This document shows, piece after piece, positions 45,143 through 57,708 of a stretch of 64,000 nt of DNA. Made by a program: the position numbers and the translations under genes. Within the stretch, counting starts at the first letter, position 1. Each line of letters begins with the position of its first letter. Under the pieces are notes generated by a model. It saw nothing but the letters and a program-made list of their open reading frames with translations. It was not told where the DNA came from and ran no database searches. This DNA is from Galdieria sulphuraria. Lineage: Eukaryota; Rhodophyta; Bangiophyceae; Galdieriales; Galdieriaceae. The stretch is from NCBI RefSeq assembly GCF_000341285.1, contig NW_005178475.1:62001-126000 (forward strand), given 5' to 3'.

Positions 45143-45149
45143 TTACCAA

Positions 45150-46569
45150 ATGGCAACAATACGGAAGTATGAAGAATTTGGTTCTAGTCGCCATACTAGT
45201 CTTTCGTTTATTGGTCATCCTTCACTTTCATACTATTCTCGAAGAACTTGCTTATCAGCACTTCATCGCTATAAAGTGTCTAAACTCCCTAAAAGTTTTG
45301 CATCTTCTCGTAAATTGAAACAGGTTAGATTTGAAAGGTAAAAAACTAGTCTTGAATTGCTTTGAGCTCTGCTGAATATCTTTTGCGACAGAGGCACTGT
45401 TCGGTACTGTTCTTGTTCTGTTTTAGAAGCAAATTTGTTAGATTCTAATCGTGTTCGTTTGTCCGTTGTGGTACCTTTCTATAACGAAGCAGATTCCATA
45501 GAAAAATTGGTAGAAGCTGTGATAGCTGCTTGCGAGGAGTCTCCTTATGCAAGTCAATGGGAGTTGATCTGTGTAGATGATGGCTCAACGGATGGAACAA
45601 CGGATAAGTTGAAAAGGTAAACTTGAGACCTTGCCTTAGTTCCAACTTATGACTTGGTAGTTTTATAGACTTTGCGATAAATATCCAACTATAAAAGGCA
45701 TATCATTTCGAAAAAATTTTGGCCAGACTGCAGCACTTGCAGCAGGCTTCGATATAGCATCTGGAGACCTCGTTGCAACGTTGGACGGAGACCTTCAAAA
45801 TGATCCAAAAGATATCTTCCGTCTTATTGAAACTATGGACGCCGGTGATTATGATCTCGTGAGCGGTTGGCGCCATTGTCGAGAGGATGCCTTTGTACGT
45901 AGTAAATTGTCCAAAGCTGCCAATTGGCTTATAAGATGGGTAACAGGAGTACCAGTTCACGATTTGGGTTGCGCAACAAAGGTATATAAACGAGAAGTTA
46001 TAAGAGACATTCAACTTTATGGTGAGATGCATCGTTTCATAGTAGTGCTCGCAATGTATGAAGGAGCTAAAATTGGAGAAAGAGAAGTTTCGCACTATCC
46101 AAGAAAGTTTGGAAAAAGTAAATATGGTCTGGATAGAATCATTCGCGTCATATGTGACTTGACTTTCTTATATTACCTCAAGGTAACTTTCGCCTGAAAA
46201 TATTGTTACCAACTCAACGCTGCATTTAGAAATATCGTACCCGCCCAAGTCATTTAGTTGGTTCTTTGGCAATCCTATTCTCCGCGTTTTCACTTGGCCT
46301 TATGGTTTGTGCTTCCATCAGCAAGTTCTTAGGCAAAAGAATGTTCAGGACGAAGCTTTCAGTTTGGTTACTATTTCTGATGACTTTGCAAGTAAGAATA
46401 TCATTGTTGCTTCATACAACGAAGTAATCTTTCTTAGTTAATATGGATTGTGCTTGTACTGGGCATCTTGGCAGAAGTTGTCACTAGAACGTATTATGAG
46501 TCACAAAACAAGCCAATCTATCGAGTCCGCAAATATTTCCCCGAGAAAGCCAAAATTGGATTTCAATAA
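45150..46569 (+). CDS. Family 2 glycosyltransferase, DPM1/GtrB-like, organelle leader
   Basis: Five exons (45150-45337, 45392-45616, 45669-46182, 46230-46391, 46438-46569; introns 46-54 nt) give 406 aa. A leader rich in Ser, Arg and Lys (~1-65) points to plastid or mitochondrion. The GT-A domain starts LSVVVPFYNEADSIEKL (residue ~85) and carries ICVDDGSTDGT, FRKNFGQTAALAAGFD, TLDGDLQNDP (DxD metal site), SGWRHCREDAF and the YPRKFGKSKYGLDR acceptor loop. Two C-terminal helices (GSLAILFSAFSLGLMVCA and LIWIVLVLGILAEVV) lie in exons 4 and 5, as in bacterial GtrB/DPMS-type enzymes that charge polyprenyl phosphate with a sugar. It is the bacterial rather than the ER DPM1 form. The first in-frame ATG is used. 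Confidence 0.85.
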
Positions 46570-46618
46570 AGTGACGTCGTTTGTGACAACTTCAGTAAAG
46601 TTGGAAACAGGAAAGTTC

Positions 46619-48224
46619 ATGCTTCTTTTCCGAAACTCAAAAGTACTCTATATTTCGCGTTCCTACAGGATATCTAGAGTTTTTCGGTCATTGAACAGAA
46701 TGAGTTCCCAAACAGCAGCATCGTCTGAAACAGAAAGAACCGAACGAGACACTTTTGGTACCATTCAAGTTCCAAGTACCAAATATTGGGGTGCTCAGAC
46801 TCAAAGGTTCATCTTTTTGTAATTCTTTCTACTTTAAGGTTCTTATTCTTTCTAGGTCATTGTTGAATTTTGATATTTGTCGTGACACAGATCGTATGCC
46901 TAAGGAAGTCATTCACGCCTTTGGTATACTCAAGAAAGCAGCAGCCGTTGTGAATCGAACATATGGCTTGGATGCGAAAGTGGCAGATGCCATATGTTTG
47001 GCAGCTGATGAAGTTGCAAGCGGTAAATTAGACGACCACTTTCCATTGGTAGTTTGGCAAACTGGTTCCGGCACTCAATCAAACATGAACTGCAACGAAG
47101 TTATCTCTAACAGAGCCATCGAAATTTTAGGTGGAGAGTTAGGATCGAAAAAGCCAGTACATCCTAACGATCACGTCAACATGAGTCAATCTTCGAACGA
47201 TACATTTCCCACAGCGATGCATATTGCTACTTGTCTAGCCATTCATCAGAAGTTGATACCTGCTTTGAAACAATTGGAAACCTCGTTGAACAACAAGGCC
47301 AAGGAATTTGCGGATATTGTGAAAATTGGACGAACTCATTTGCAGGATGCTGTTCCTCTTTCCTTCGGTCAAGAATTCTCCGGATTTGTTACTCAACTTT
47401 CGTATGCTCAAGAAAGACTTCATTCGTGCCTACCGCGGCTATATTATTTGGCTATTGGTGGAACAGCTGTAGGTACCGGTTTGAATACTCGAAAGGGCTT
47501 TGATGAGAAAGTTTGTGCTGAAATTTCCAAATATACAAAGATACCTTTTCAACCTGCTCCAAATAAGTTTGAGGCCCTCGCAGCTCATGACGCAATGGTC
47601 GAATGTAATGGAGTCTTGAACACGATAGCCTGCTCGTTGATGAAAATAGCAAATGATATTCGTTGGATGGGAAGTGGTCCAAGATGTGGTTTAGGCGAAT
47701 TGATTCTCCCTGAAAACGAACCTGGCTCTTCTATTATGCCTGGAAAAGTCAATCCAACTCAATGCGAAGCTATGACTATGGTTTGTGCGCAGGTTATGGG
47801 AAACAGTGTTGCTGCTTCAGTTGGTGGTAGCAATGGTCAATTTGAACTGAACGTTTTCAAACCCATGATTGTGCGCAATACATTGCATAGTATTCGTTTA
47901 TTAGCTGATGCTTGCGTATCTTTTGATTTGCATTGTATTAAGGATTTGAAGGTTAACAAAAGGTATACTTGTTATTGTTCGTTTAGTATTTCATACTGAG
48001 TATTATTCGTTATGTATAGTCGCGTTGAAGAACTAGTCAAAAACTCCTTGATGCTAGTAACCGCCCTGAATCCAGTCATTGGATATGACAATGCTGCTTT
48101 CATAGCAAAGAAAGCTCACCGAGAAGGGACGACTCTTAGAGAAGCAGCTATCCAGTCTGGTAAAATTTCACCAGAGAAATTTGATGAAGTAGTCGACCCT
48201 AAGAAAATGTTGGGTCCAAATTAA
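46619..48224 (+). CDS. FUM: Fumarate hydratase, class II, mitochondrial
   Basis: Three exons (46619-46806, 46856-47962, 48020-48224; introns 49 and 57 nt) give 499 aa. The enzyme converts fumarate to malate in the TCA cycle. A presequence of about 28 residues ([22 protein letters not shown]), rich in Arg and Ser without acids, is mitochondrial. Family motifs: [73 protein letters not shown], and the signature loop [13 protein letters not shown] (~346). The C-terminal domain continues through [17 protein letters not shown] after the last intron. The start lies 49 bp after the stop of the GT2 gene on the same strand; an upstream ATG at 46496 overlaps that gene and was not used. Confidence 0.95.
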
Positions 48225-48277
48225 ATTGTTTTGAAATAAAAGGCCGAGTTGTAGACCTTGGGAAGTTCGATGACATA

Positions 48278-48589
48278 ATGGAACGAAACAATTCAAACAA
48301 CTTATATTACGTTCAACAAGCAACAATTTTAGAGCAGAAAAGTTCAAATTCACCCGTGCAAGAAGCCTGTATGAGAGAGTTGAGGCAACTTATTTCGGTG
48401 ACTCTTGAAAGTAACAAGTTAAATCTACGAAAACTGCAACAAGCAGCAAACGATTTTCGTTTATGTGCGAAGACATTCGTAAGTATAAGTCTTCTACTTT
48501 GGCAGAATCTAACAGCCATTGAGAAAATTTGTGACGTGGAGTTGCAACAGAGTTTTCTGATACAAGCTGACAACAATAGAACCCCCTAG
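48278..48589 (+). CDS. Small unknown protein (tentative)
   Basis: An ATG-started ORF of 103 codons, 53 bp downstream of fumarase. It is helical and charged (ACMRELRQLISVTLESNKL, LRKLQQAANDF), of coiled-coil type. A 27-nt segment (48479-48505) has perfect intron-like ends (gtaagt...ttggcag) and is in phase, so it might be a mini-intron; both forms stay in frame. No family is recognised. Its size, ATG and intergenic position make it a fair candidate. Confidence 0.35.
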   Translation: MERNNSNNLYYVQQATILEQKSSNSPVQEACMRELRQLISVTLESNKLNLRKLQQAANDFRLCAKTFVSISLLLWQNLTAIEKICDVELQQSFLIQADNNRTP

Positions 48590-48892
48590 TTTAATTCGAT
48601 CCCCTATGTTCGTTTTATTTTACTTTGAAGAATGCATTCCCTTAGTATTCTTCTTACTTCAGGAACAGGGCTGTTGCTAGATTGAGAGCTACTGTAACTT
48701 GATTGGTACCAGTAATCCATAAATTTGGTTTCGAAAGAAAGATGATGTACCAAGCTTCAATGCGCATGCCAGACATGGTTTTTCACAGCACAGATACTTG
48801 TCAGATCCTTTTTGAAAAATTAAGTATCAGCGCTAGGTGTCATTGAAACGAGAACTTTTTTTAGGGTGAGGAAGAAACAGTTATAAATAAGT
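48590..48892. other. Intergenic, no gene seen
   Basis: About 300 nt between the small ORF and the 3' end of the antiporter gene on the opposite strand (convergent). Nothing notable was seen. Confidence 0.35.
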
Positions 48893-51800
48893 TTATACAA
48901 TTGCAAGTATCGCAAAATCGCTTTTGACAGTCAAAACACCCGACTTGTCTCGTATCAACGCCGGTGCGGTTATTTCGTCTTTTCCTGCTAAGGTTTCCTT
49001 GTCTGATGTAACTTTAACCAAAATTCCAGTTAAAAGAATACCACAGATCATGGTCACTGCTGATCTTTCTGTTTGTCTTATATGAGAGACTACTAGTTGT
49101 CCCCATGAATATCGAACAATCTGTGAACCCGATAAATGACGCAAAAGGAAGGCTGCATAACGAATGCTATACAACTTTTTATCAGATATCAAGTCCAGTC
49201 CTACGACTTTCATTGTATCTGTTTCGGAATATGGTTTGACTTTCTTCTCATCTACAAAACCTTGAGGAAAATCACAGTTTTGAGTTTCTATCGACTCTGC
49301 GATATCTCTTTCTGAAACTGGGTCGTTATTACTCGCCATATTATCTCGTTGTTGACTGAAATCTGCGTGCTCTACATATGACATCACATTCGAACCAAAT
49401 TCTTCGTCAAACTCACGAAACTTCCATTCCCTGCTGTCAATATCATCATCTTCGTCAAGTACTTGTGCTGCCTCGGGACACAATAGATTGACTAGTTCAA
49501 GTGCTGCCATTCGATACAAGTCAATTTTACAGTTTGGATACACTAAAATCAGTCTTTCTAAATCTGTCGTTGAAAGGAACAAAAAATGCGCAAATGGAGA
49601 TACGACTATGACAGATTTTGGTAAAGGCATCGAAAACAAACAACTTGCTAAACCAAAAATACTGCCAACGTGACCAAAAGGTGAGGTAGTTTCGTTACGC
49701 TCAAAAGTTTCCACACTTGCTCTGCTATATGCAATCGTGTCGTCATCAACAGTCCTCAGGTGTACCAAACCCCTAAGTAAAACGAACACACCAGGAGAAA
49801 CAATTCCGAGGGATAAGATTTTGATACCGATTCCAAACACTCGAAGTTTTCCCAACGAAATAACGTCATCTTGAAAATGACTGTCTGGTGCATTTCGAAC
49901 AAATAGCAAGTCCCCAACAACCTTTGAAACAACGCGTGAAATACAAAGTCTTACAAAACCAATGACACAAACCTCTCGGGCTTTCGTTTGCGCAAACCGT
50001 ATCGGTATTTTGGTTAATCGTCTTTGTCTCATATTCGTCTCATTAACCAAGAACGAAAATTCCGCTTCGTCCAACTCGCCTGATTCATACAGCTTCTCTA
50101 TAATATGTATCCTGTGTGCCAATATTGCTGAAACAGCAGTTCGAGTTTGGATAACACGGAGAATTTCTGGTGACGAAATTTCAATACCTCTCAAATATGA
50201 TATACAAAGACGAACTTCACGTTCTACTTCCGCAACTACTGAGCCTCCGATATCAACGTGTCGTTTTACAAAGATCAATGATGACCATAAGGAAGCTATA
50301 ATACTGCATCCAATACTATATCTCCTATAAACCAAAAGTGTTAAGTTCCATATTACAATCCTGTTCTACAACTACCTATAAAGAAATCTTCGTGAAACAA
50401 ATCTGGTAAACGAACTTCTGCCAAAGAGCTCAATAAAAAAACGTTCCAGTTTAGAAAGACCCCATCCATATTTCTCTAAATCAACGAAAACGTGCAAAGG
50501 TAGGGAAAGTGTATCCAGGCCTTTATCAATGGCAGCACGTAAAGTACGATATGCATTTGCACTTATAAAACCACGTAAGCGTTGTTGTGAAACTTGGCTT
50601 CGAAGGGCTCTCAAGACTCGTTTTCTTATTTCAAAGGAGAAACCCTCTCCTTCATAAACAGCAGACTTATTCAATCCTGGTTCCAATCTCTGCACACTGG
50701 AAAGAGCAATACTTTCCGTTTCTTCCGACTCTAAATGATGCAATTCAATAAGCCGATTTACTGCAGGAGTCTTTCTTCCAAGGCGTTTAGTTTCTTCCAG
50801 AAGAGAAAGCCTCGGAGATAAATTATTATTCGTGATATACTGTCTCTCGGACGAAGGAATTACATACGAATGCTCCTTCTTTGTTACATCCGCATATGAG
50901 TCCTTTCCAATATTTACAGACTTATCAGTATCAACTTCAGGAGTATTTGAGATCGACTCTAATTCCTCGATACTAGGGTTTTCTTCCGAAGGCAAATGAC
51001 GTGTAACAGTGTTACTTTCCATACGACTATTATATTCATTCAAATGCTTCAAAGTGTGCTTCAACTTTTTCTCGTCATTTGCAACCTCAGGATCCACAAA
51101 AACTCTCACAAAGGTCCAATCAGCTCCAGAATAACGGCTAGAGTTGCTTAGGCTATGAAACATATTCCAATCACTATCAATGACTTTCCTCTTTGCCTGT
51201 TCAAAAAGGGCCAAACGTGCATCCGAGAGCTTTAAAAGGCCAAGTTTCTCACAAACAAGGCGATATGTTGAACCATTTACAACAAGAGACAGTAATACAA
51301 TGCCGGAAGTCCAAACTGACACGCGGGGAACGATGTTTCCTGGAAGTTTGAAGAGATATGACTGATGAGTCACAATTTGGGCTAAAATCAACGCAACCGC
51401 GCCACGCAAACCACTGAATGATACTAATGAGAGTTCTCTCCATCCTGGTTTGTATCCCGTATGCATCAAAATAGGACTCAATGAAGCAATTCCCAAAGCA
51501 CGAAGAACGTTCAGCAATAAATAAGACACAACAATATAAGCAATATCTCGTCCAGACAGTCCATCACTCCAATAGGCTATCATGTTGACTACGGACAGAA
51601 AACCACTATAGAAGAATACAATCGTATTTGCCACAAAGGCCAAAACCTCCCAAAAGTAGGAAAGACCTTTTAAAGCTTCAGCACTAAAACGCGACAATCG
51701 ATCGGCAGCAAATAAAAGTCCTGAAGTGACGACAGCAATAGCCCCTGAAACGCCAGCTGGACCTTGTGCAATATAGAATGAAAGAAATGAAACAACGATA

Positions 51801-52614
51801 GTCCTAAAGATAACATTCGAAAATTTCAAAAGCAAGCGAGAACTAATACTTACGTAGAAATTTCGACTTCAGGATCTTTGAAAACAAATCGAATGATGAA
51901 AATTGCAGTTGCTGCAGTGGCTAATCCGACGCCAAAACCACCAAGAGACTCCTTAATAATATCAACAACGATTACACCAATACCACTGCTTGTTCCAGGT
52001 TGCATCTTCTTCATGAATAAATAAAACAATGTGTATGCTGAACCGTCGTTGAAGAGAGATTCTCCTTCGATCAAGGTTCGAAGAGAAGGTGATGCACCGC
52101 TTTCCTTGAGCAAAGAAACACAAGCTACTGGGTCCGTCGCTGCAAGAAGCGCGCCAAACATTATTCCAGCGTCTATGGTCCAGTTGATATCCAAAACATA
52201 CACAGTCAACACAGCTAGTAGAATGGTATCCAAAACCACTAAAACAAACGCAAGCAGTAGAACATCCCATACTTGTCTTTGAAATACAAACCAGTCAATC
52301 TTGAGAGCTCCCTCAAATATTAAGGGCGGAAGAAACACAAACAGCAAAACTTCAGGTGGATTTATAGAAAGCCAATATGCTGCACTTGCACTCAATTCAG
52401 CCAAGTCCAAATAACAACCAGCAACCCCTAATACTCCGCCTGCAACCAGAATGACAACTGTGTAGGGTAAAGGAAAGTGCGTGAGTTCTAAAAGGGTTTT
52501 CGCAACTAGACCAACTGCAACCGCGAGTGCAGGAAACAATATGACCATGAAAGGAGAACCCGTTTCGGACGATAAAGCTGAACAGACAGCAAATATTTCG
52601 GAAACTCCTGACAT
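48893..52614 (-). CDS. SOS1-like Na+/H+ antiporter (NHE/CPA1) with long cytosolic tail
   Basis: Three exons (52614-51854, 51803-50376, 50324-48893; introns 50-51 nt) give 1206 aa, like plant SOS1 (~1150). The membrane domain (~1-450, about 12 helices) has LLFVFLPPLIFEGALKID, GALLAATDPVACVSLL and the hallmark IEGESLFNDGSAY, plus SFSGLRGAVALILA. The tail has a coupling region (AYRTLRAAIDKGLD, SLPLHVFVDLEKYG), two more hydrophobic stretches around 700-740 and a diverged cyclic-nucleotide-binding-like segment (SLGIVSPGVFVLLRGLVHLR, ~870). SOS1 proteins export Na+ at the plasma membrane in exchange for H+, of clear use in an acidic, saline habitat. The family call is strong; the CNB-like domain is an inference from SOS1 layout. 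Confidence 0.88.
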
Positions 52615-53615
52615 GGCATCTACAATGCTGCGACTGGTAGATTGAATGAATATTTGGAAAATTGAAGTTCTTAGTTACTGGGGATTACCTTTTTTAGTAA
52701 AATTGGCAATAAAGAGAGAAGTGACTGTTCTCCGGCTATGCCAATAAAGAAGAAAAAATGAAACGGATATAACTCCTTTTTCTTGTTAACTAAAGAACTA
52801 ATAAGTACCTTGTGGGCTTGAGCACAGTAAAGTTGATATATAAGAAATTTACTGCACTTTTTGTCGGTATACTGTTGTTTTGGCCATTATCCGCTGAGTG
52901 AAACACACACTTTTTCCCAAGGCTGCTCAGTCGGGAGGGTGACTAAACTTTAGAATCGTTGTTTCCTGTTCTGTCTCTATATGAGCCAAAACAGCTTGAA
53001 GTGATACTGCTTTGGAATTGTGCACAACTATTCGAGATGTTTACAAAGTTCGAAAACCCTATTATTTTAGGTCTAAGATAACATCGAATAACTGGGTCCC
53101 AGTTGAATACTCTGTTTTGAATCGTGAGAAATATAAGCTGAGATCGATGTTATTTGGCAATAATAACCTCTTAGAGAAATGTAAACCACGGCTAAGCGCT
53201 GCAGAAGAAATTGAGGTATTGATTTCCTTGATGAGAATTTTAGTTTCTTCTAGTGACAGGCACATTCTGCCAGGGTATGCCCTTTTGAAGATATTCAAGT
53301 TGTTCAAGTTTTACAATAGAAAGGTATAAAATTTGAAAGACTATTTTGGCAAGAAGCACGAAGATATTACTGGTACTCACCAGACCAAATTAAACCCCAC
53401 TGTTCTGTCTCTATTGAAATATTCCTAAAAGTAATGTTGGCGCTATACCGAGAGCAAATTTTCAAGTGACTGGGATAACTAGCCAATCCAAACTAGGGAA
53501 AGCCAACAGTCCATATTGCTCATTCATAACAACAAAGTCTTGGCATTGTCAATCAGGACTGCAATAGATAGCATTTGAGTAATTAGAACCGAGTATTGTG
53601 GAATTATAGGGTTTA
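52615..53615. other. Intergenic with one doubtful open frame
   Basis: About 1 kb between the antiporter 5' end and the GT32 3' end. A plus-strand frame (53012-53329) is open for about 105 codons and reads protein-like in its second half (LSAAEEIEVLISLMRILVSSS), but it lacks an ATG in front; the first in-frame ATG gives about 61 aa. It is left unassigned. Two telo-box-like copies of TAGGGTTTA lie at about 53,607-53,626, at the end of the GT32 gene. Confidence 0.35.
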
Positions 53616-54818
53616 TTAGGGTTTACACAGCGAAGGTCGTTTTTCGCATAGTGAGCCTTTGGCACTCCATGAGTGAGTCCAAAAAGTTATTGAATAGGCA
53701 TCTGGATATTTCTTGAGAATCTTTGCTAGACATAACTCTTCGTCCGGATTCGAGCTTTCTTTGGAGAAGTCACAAACTTTCTTAATCTCCTGTGGTTCCC
53801 AAACCCAGCTGTAAGGGTACAAAACTCCTTTTGGTTCTAGGCGAACTTCTTGACAAGGAAACAACTCGTCGAGATGTGAAGACTCTCCGCCAGTATCCAA
53901 ACTTTTACTTCGATTGCTCGCGTCTTTGAACTCTGTGTTGTTGTGAATCCTGCACCAATCTTGATATGCCTCCTTTAAAACAAATGAACCACTGAAGTTA
54001 GTCTCAGTTCCCCGAAATCCGAGGAAGTGTCGATCTATAACTTTTCTTACACATAAAAGCCAAAAGGGGTGTCCAGGAACACTTGCCATAATAGCGTTTG
54101 GGATAGCGTCGTCAAGACGAAAGTTATTCTCCATCATTCCGAGAACAACGCATTTGTTTTCAAGAAGAGTGTCAAAGCGTCTAAGAGCACGAAAGTCTAA
54201 GTCAACATAGACACCACCATATGAATACATATAAAGGAATCTAGATATATCTGCACGTGCAATATTTACTGGCAGACTGTCGTATATATCAATTAACCAA
54301 GGAAACTGTCGCAGAACAAGTTTTCTGTTAGTGTGGTCTGTCCATAAAATATATCTCCAGTTTGGATGCAGCTCTTTCCAACTTTGTATCCATCTTTTAT
54401 ATCTTGCTGGTACCTCGTTATTTTTCCAACTTTGATGGATTATATTTGGTATCCGAATAGGACTGCTCTTCGTTTCAGAGAAGGAGAGTAGGTCAGTGCC
54501 TCCTCTGTAAGAAAACGTTGGCTCTAAGGAAAATGAAGAGAAGACCCATAGAACAAGAAAAAACGCAATGCAAGTATGCAGAAACTTTGAGAACTTGGAG
54601 TTGGCCTTCCAAGGCTCTTTTCCTTGGAAACCACTCTTTGACATATCAGCTGGGTAGAACAGACTTTCAAAGCGAAACAGGGCGCCAAAAATCAAAATTT
54701 CTTGGGACCGAAACAGGGACACGAAAATTCTATATTGCCCATCAACAGTCGTTGAAAACATCAAATATTTTTGAATATTGTTGAATTTCTTCCTTAATAA
54801 ATTTGCAACCAAGTCCAT
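53616..54818 (-). CDS. GT32-family glycosyltransferase (OCH1/MIPC-synthase type), type II membrane protein
   Basis: One exon encodes 400 aa from 54818, or 342 aa from the ATG at 54644. The shorter form has classic type II layout: a 22-residue basic N-terminus, one hydrophobic anchor (FLHTCIAFFLVLWVFSSF), then a lumenal domain. The catalytic part starts IPNIIHQSWKNNEVP (family IPKIIHQ-WK), with SWKELHPNWRYILWTD, LPVNIARADISRFLYMYSYGGVYVDLDFRAL holding the DxD metal site, and SVPGHPFWLLCV. It should add mannose or another hexose to glycans or sphingolipids in the Golgi. The 58 extra residues of the long form include hydrophobic stretches and are less credible. No introns. Confidence 0.82.
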   Translation of the reverse strand: MDLVANLLRKKFNNIQKYLMFSTTVDGQYRIFVSLFRSQEILIFGALFRFESLFYPADMSKSGFQGKEPWKANSKFSKFLHTCIAFFLVLWVFSSFSLEPTFSYRGGTDLLSFSETKSSPIRIPNIIHQSWKNNEVPARYKRWIQSWKELHPNWRYILWTDHTNRKLVLRQFPWLIDIYDSLPVNIARADISRFLYMYSYGGVYVDLDFRALRRFDTLLENKCVVLGMMENNFRLDDAIPNAIMASVPGHPFWLLCVRKVIDRHFLGFRGTETNFSGSFVLKEAYQDWCRIHNNTEFKDASNRSKSLDTGGESSHLDELFPCQEVRLEPKGVLYPYSWVWEPQEIKKVCDFSKESSNPDEELCLAKILKKYPDAYSITFWTHSWSAKGSLCEKRPSLCKP

Positions 54819-55229
54819 GAAAAGACTCTGTTTGTTGTGATACTACATCTTTATAGACCATGAGTGCCACATATCGTTTATCGAAACTGTGACACTCGCA
54901 AATTCTTTCCAAGAATACTGTTCTCAGATGTCATTTTTACAACAAACATAAATAGAAGATGACCTGGTGACATTGTTCGAAAATGTAGTACAATGCTAGT
55001 CACATACGAAATACGAAAGATTGAACGACTTTGTCTTTGAGTCAGAAACTTGAGATAACTTGCTGCATTTTGTATCTTGGAGATTTCTTATCTGGCTTAG
55101 AGATAAACTTATTTGAATCATAATTTAATCTCGATGGCATCCTGGAACTGACAAACGGGATCCAGTCGACTTGTCAAAGTTAAATGGTTTGAGCAAAAAC
55201 GTTTATTCTCCAATAACGCATATGTATTG
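54819..55229. other. Intergenic, no gene seen
   Basis: AT-rich spacer between the RUVBL2 3' end and the GT32 5' end, both on the minus strand. The open minus-strand frame overlapping it (55118-55477) is an off-frame shadow of RUVBL2. Confidence 0.4.
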
Positions 55230-57145
<1,916 letters not shown>

Positions 57146-57681
57146 TTACATATTAGGCGATGGAGCAGTTTCGCTAGTGCCAAGGGATGACCCTGACTGG
57201 TTGTCACTTTGAAAACTTGCACGACAGGACACTACTATAAGATTAGTTATGAAAAGCAAGTTTGTTCAGTACAAACCTAAGCTTCTCTCAAACTTTCGGC
57301 ACCGATCAAATAGATAAAGCTGGCTTGATTGTCGGTCAAGACAGGCACTGTAGTCTTCAAACTCCTTTGGACACGTTGCGTTTAACTCCTTCAGTAATTG
57401 TAAAACACAATTCGTCACTTTTTCTCCCTTTCATGTTTTAGCTTAAACTTTGCGAATAAATGGAAATATAAGACCACAACCTCACGTAAACACTCTTCAG
57501 GATTATCCTCCTTACTTTTACATTCCAAAAAAGCTCGATTCTCTTTAGCGCAACGTCTTCCTAGAGTTCCATGAACTCTTAAAAAATAGACAAGCGAAAA
57601 AAAAGTAAACGAACCAATTTCTCTTGCTGCAGCGTACAGAACCGACGAGGTAGTCAACGGTCTTTCATCCGTACTCGACAT
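57146..57681 (-). CDS. NDUFA8: Mitochondrial complex I subunit NDUFA8 (CHCH family)
   Basis: Four exons (57681-57615, 57560-57481, 57427-57277, 57234-57146; introns 42-54 nt) give 128 aa, similar to the plant subunit. The paired CHCH cysteines are all present: RRCAKENRAFLECKS and PEECLREGEKVTNCVLQ, then CPKEFEDYSACLDR and FDRCRKFERSLVVSC, matching plant NDUFA8 in spacing. AAREI before the first Cys also matches. The protein is folded by the intermembrane-space disulfide relay and sits on the membrane arm. Intron 1 (54 nt) contains no stop and is a multiple of three. The start is set by MSSTDERPLTTSSVLYAAA. Its ATG lies 27 bp from that of THOC2 on the other strand. Confidence 0.85.
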
Positions 57682-57708
57682 AACCAAGTAATTATTCGGC
57701 ACAATTTC

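Noticed and set aside
46496-46618. Upstream ATG for fumarase at 46496
   Set aside because: It overlaps the end of the GT2 gene and adds residues without presequence character; Met at 46619 starts a typical mitochondrial presequence.
48313-48576. 87-codon minus-strand ORF opposite the small ORF after fumarase
   Set aside because: The plus-strand frame has an ATG and a tandem position; the minus frame is its complement and no better supported.
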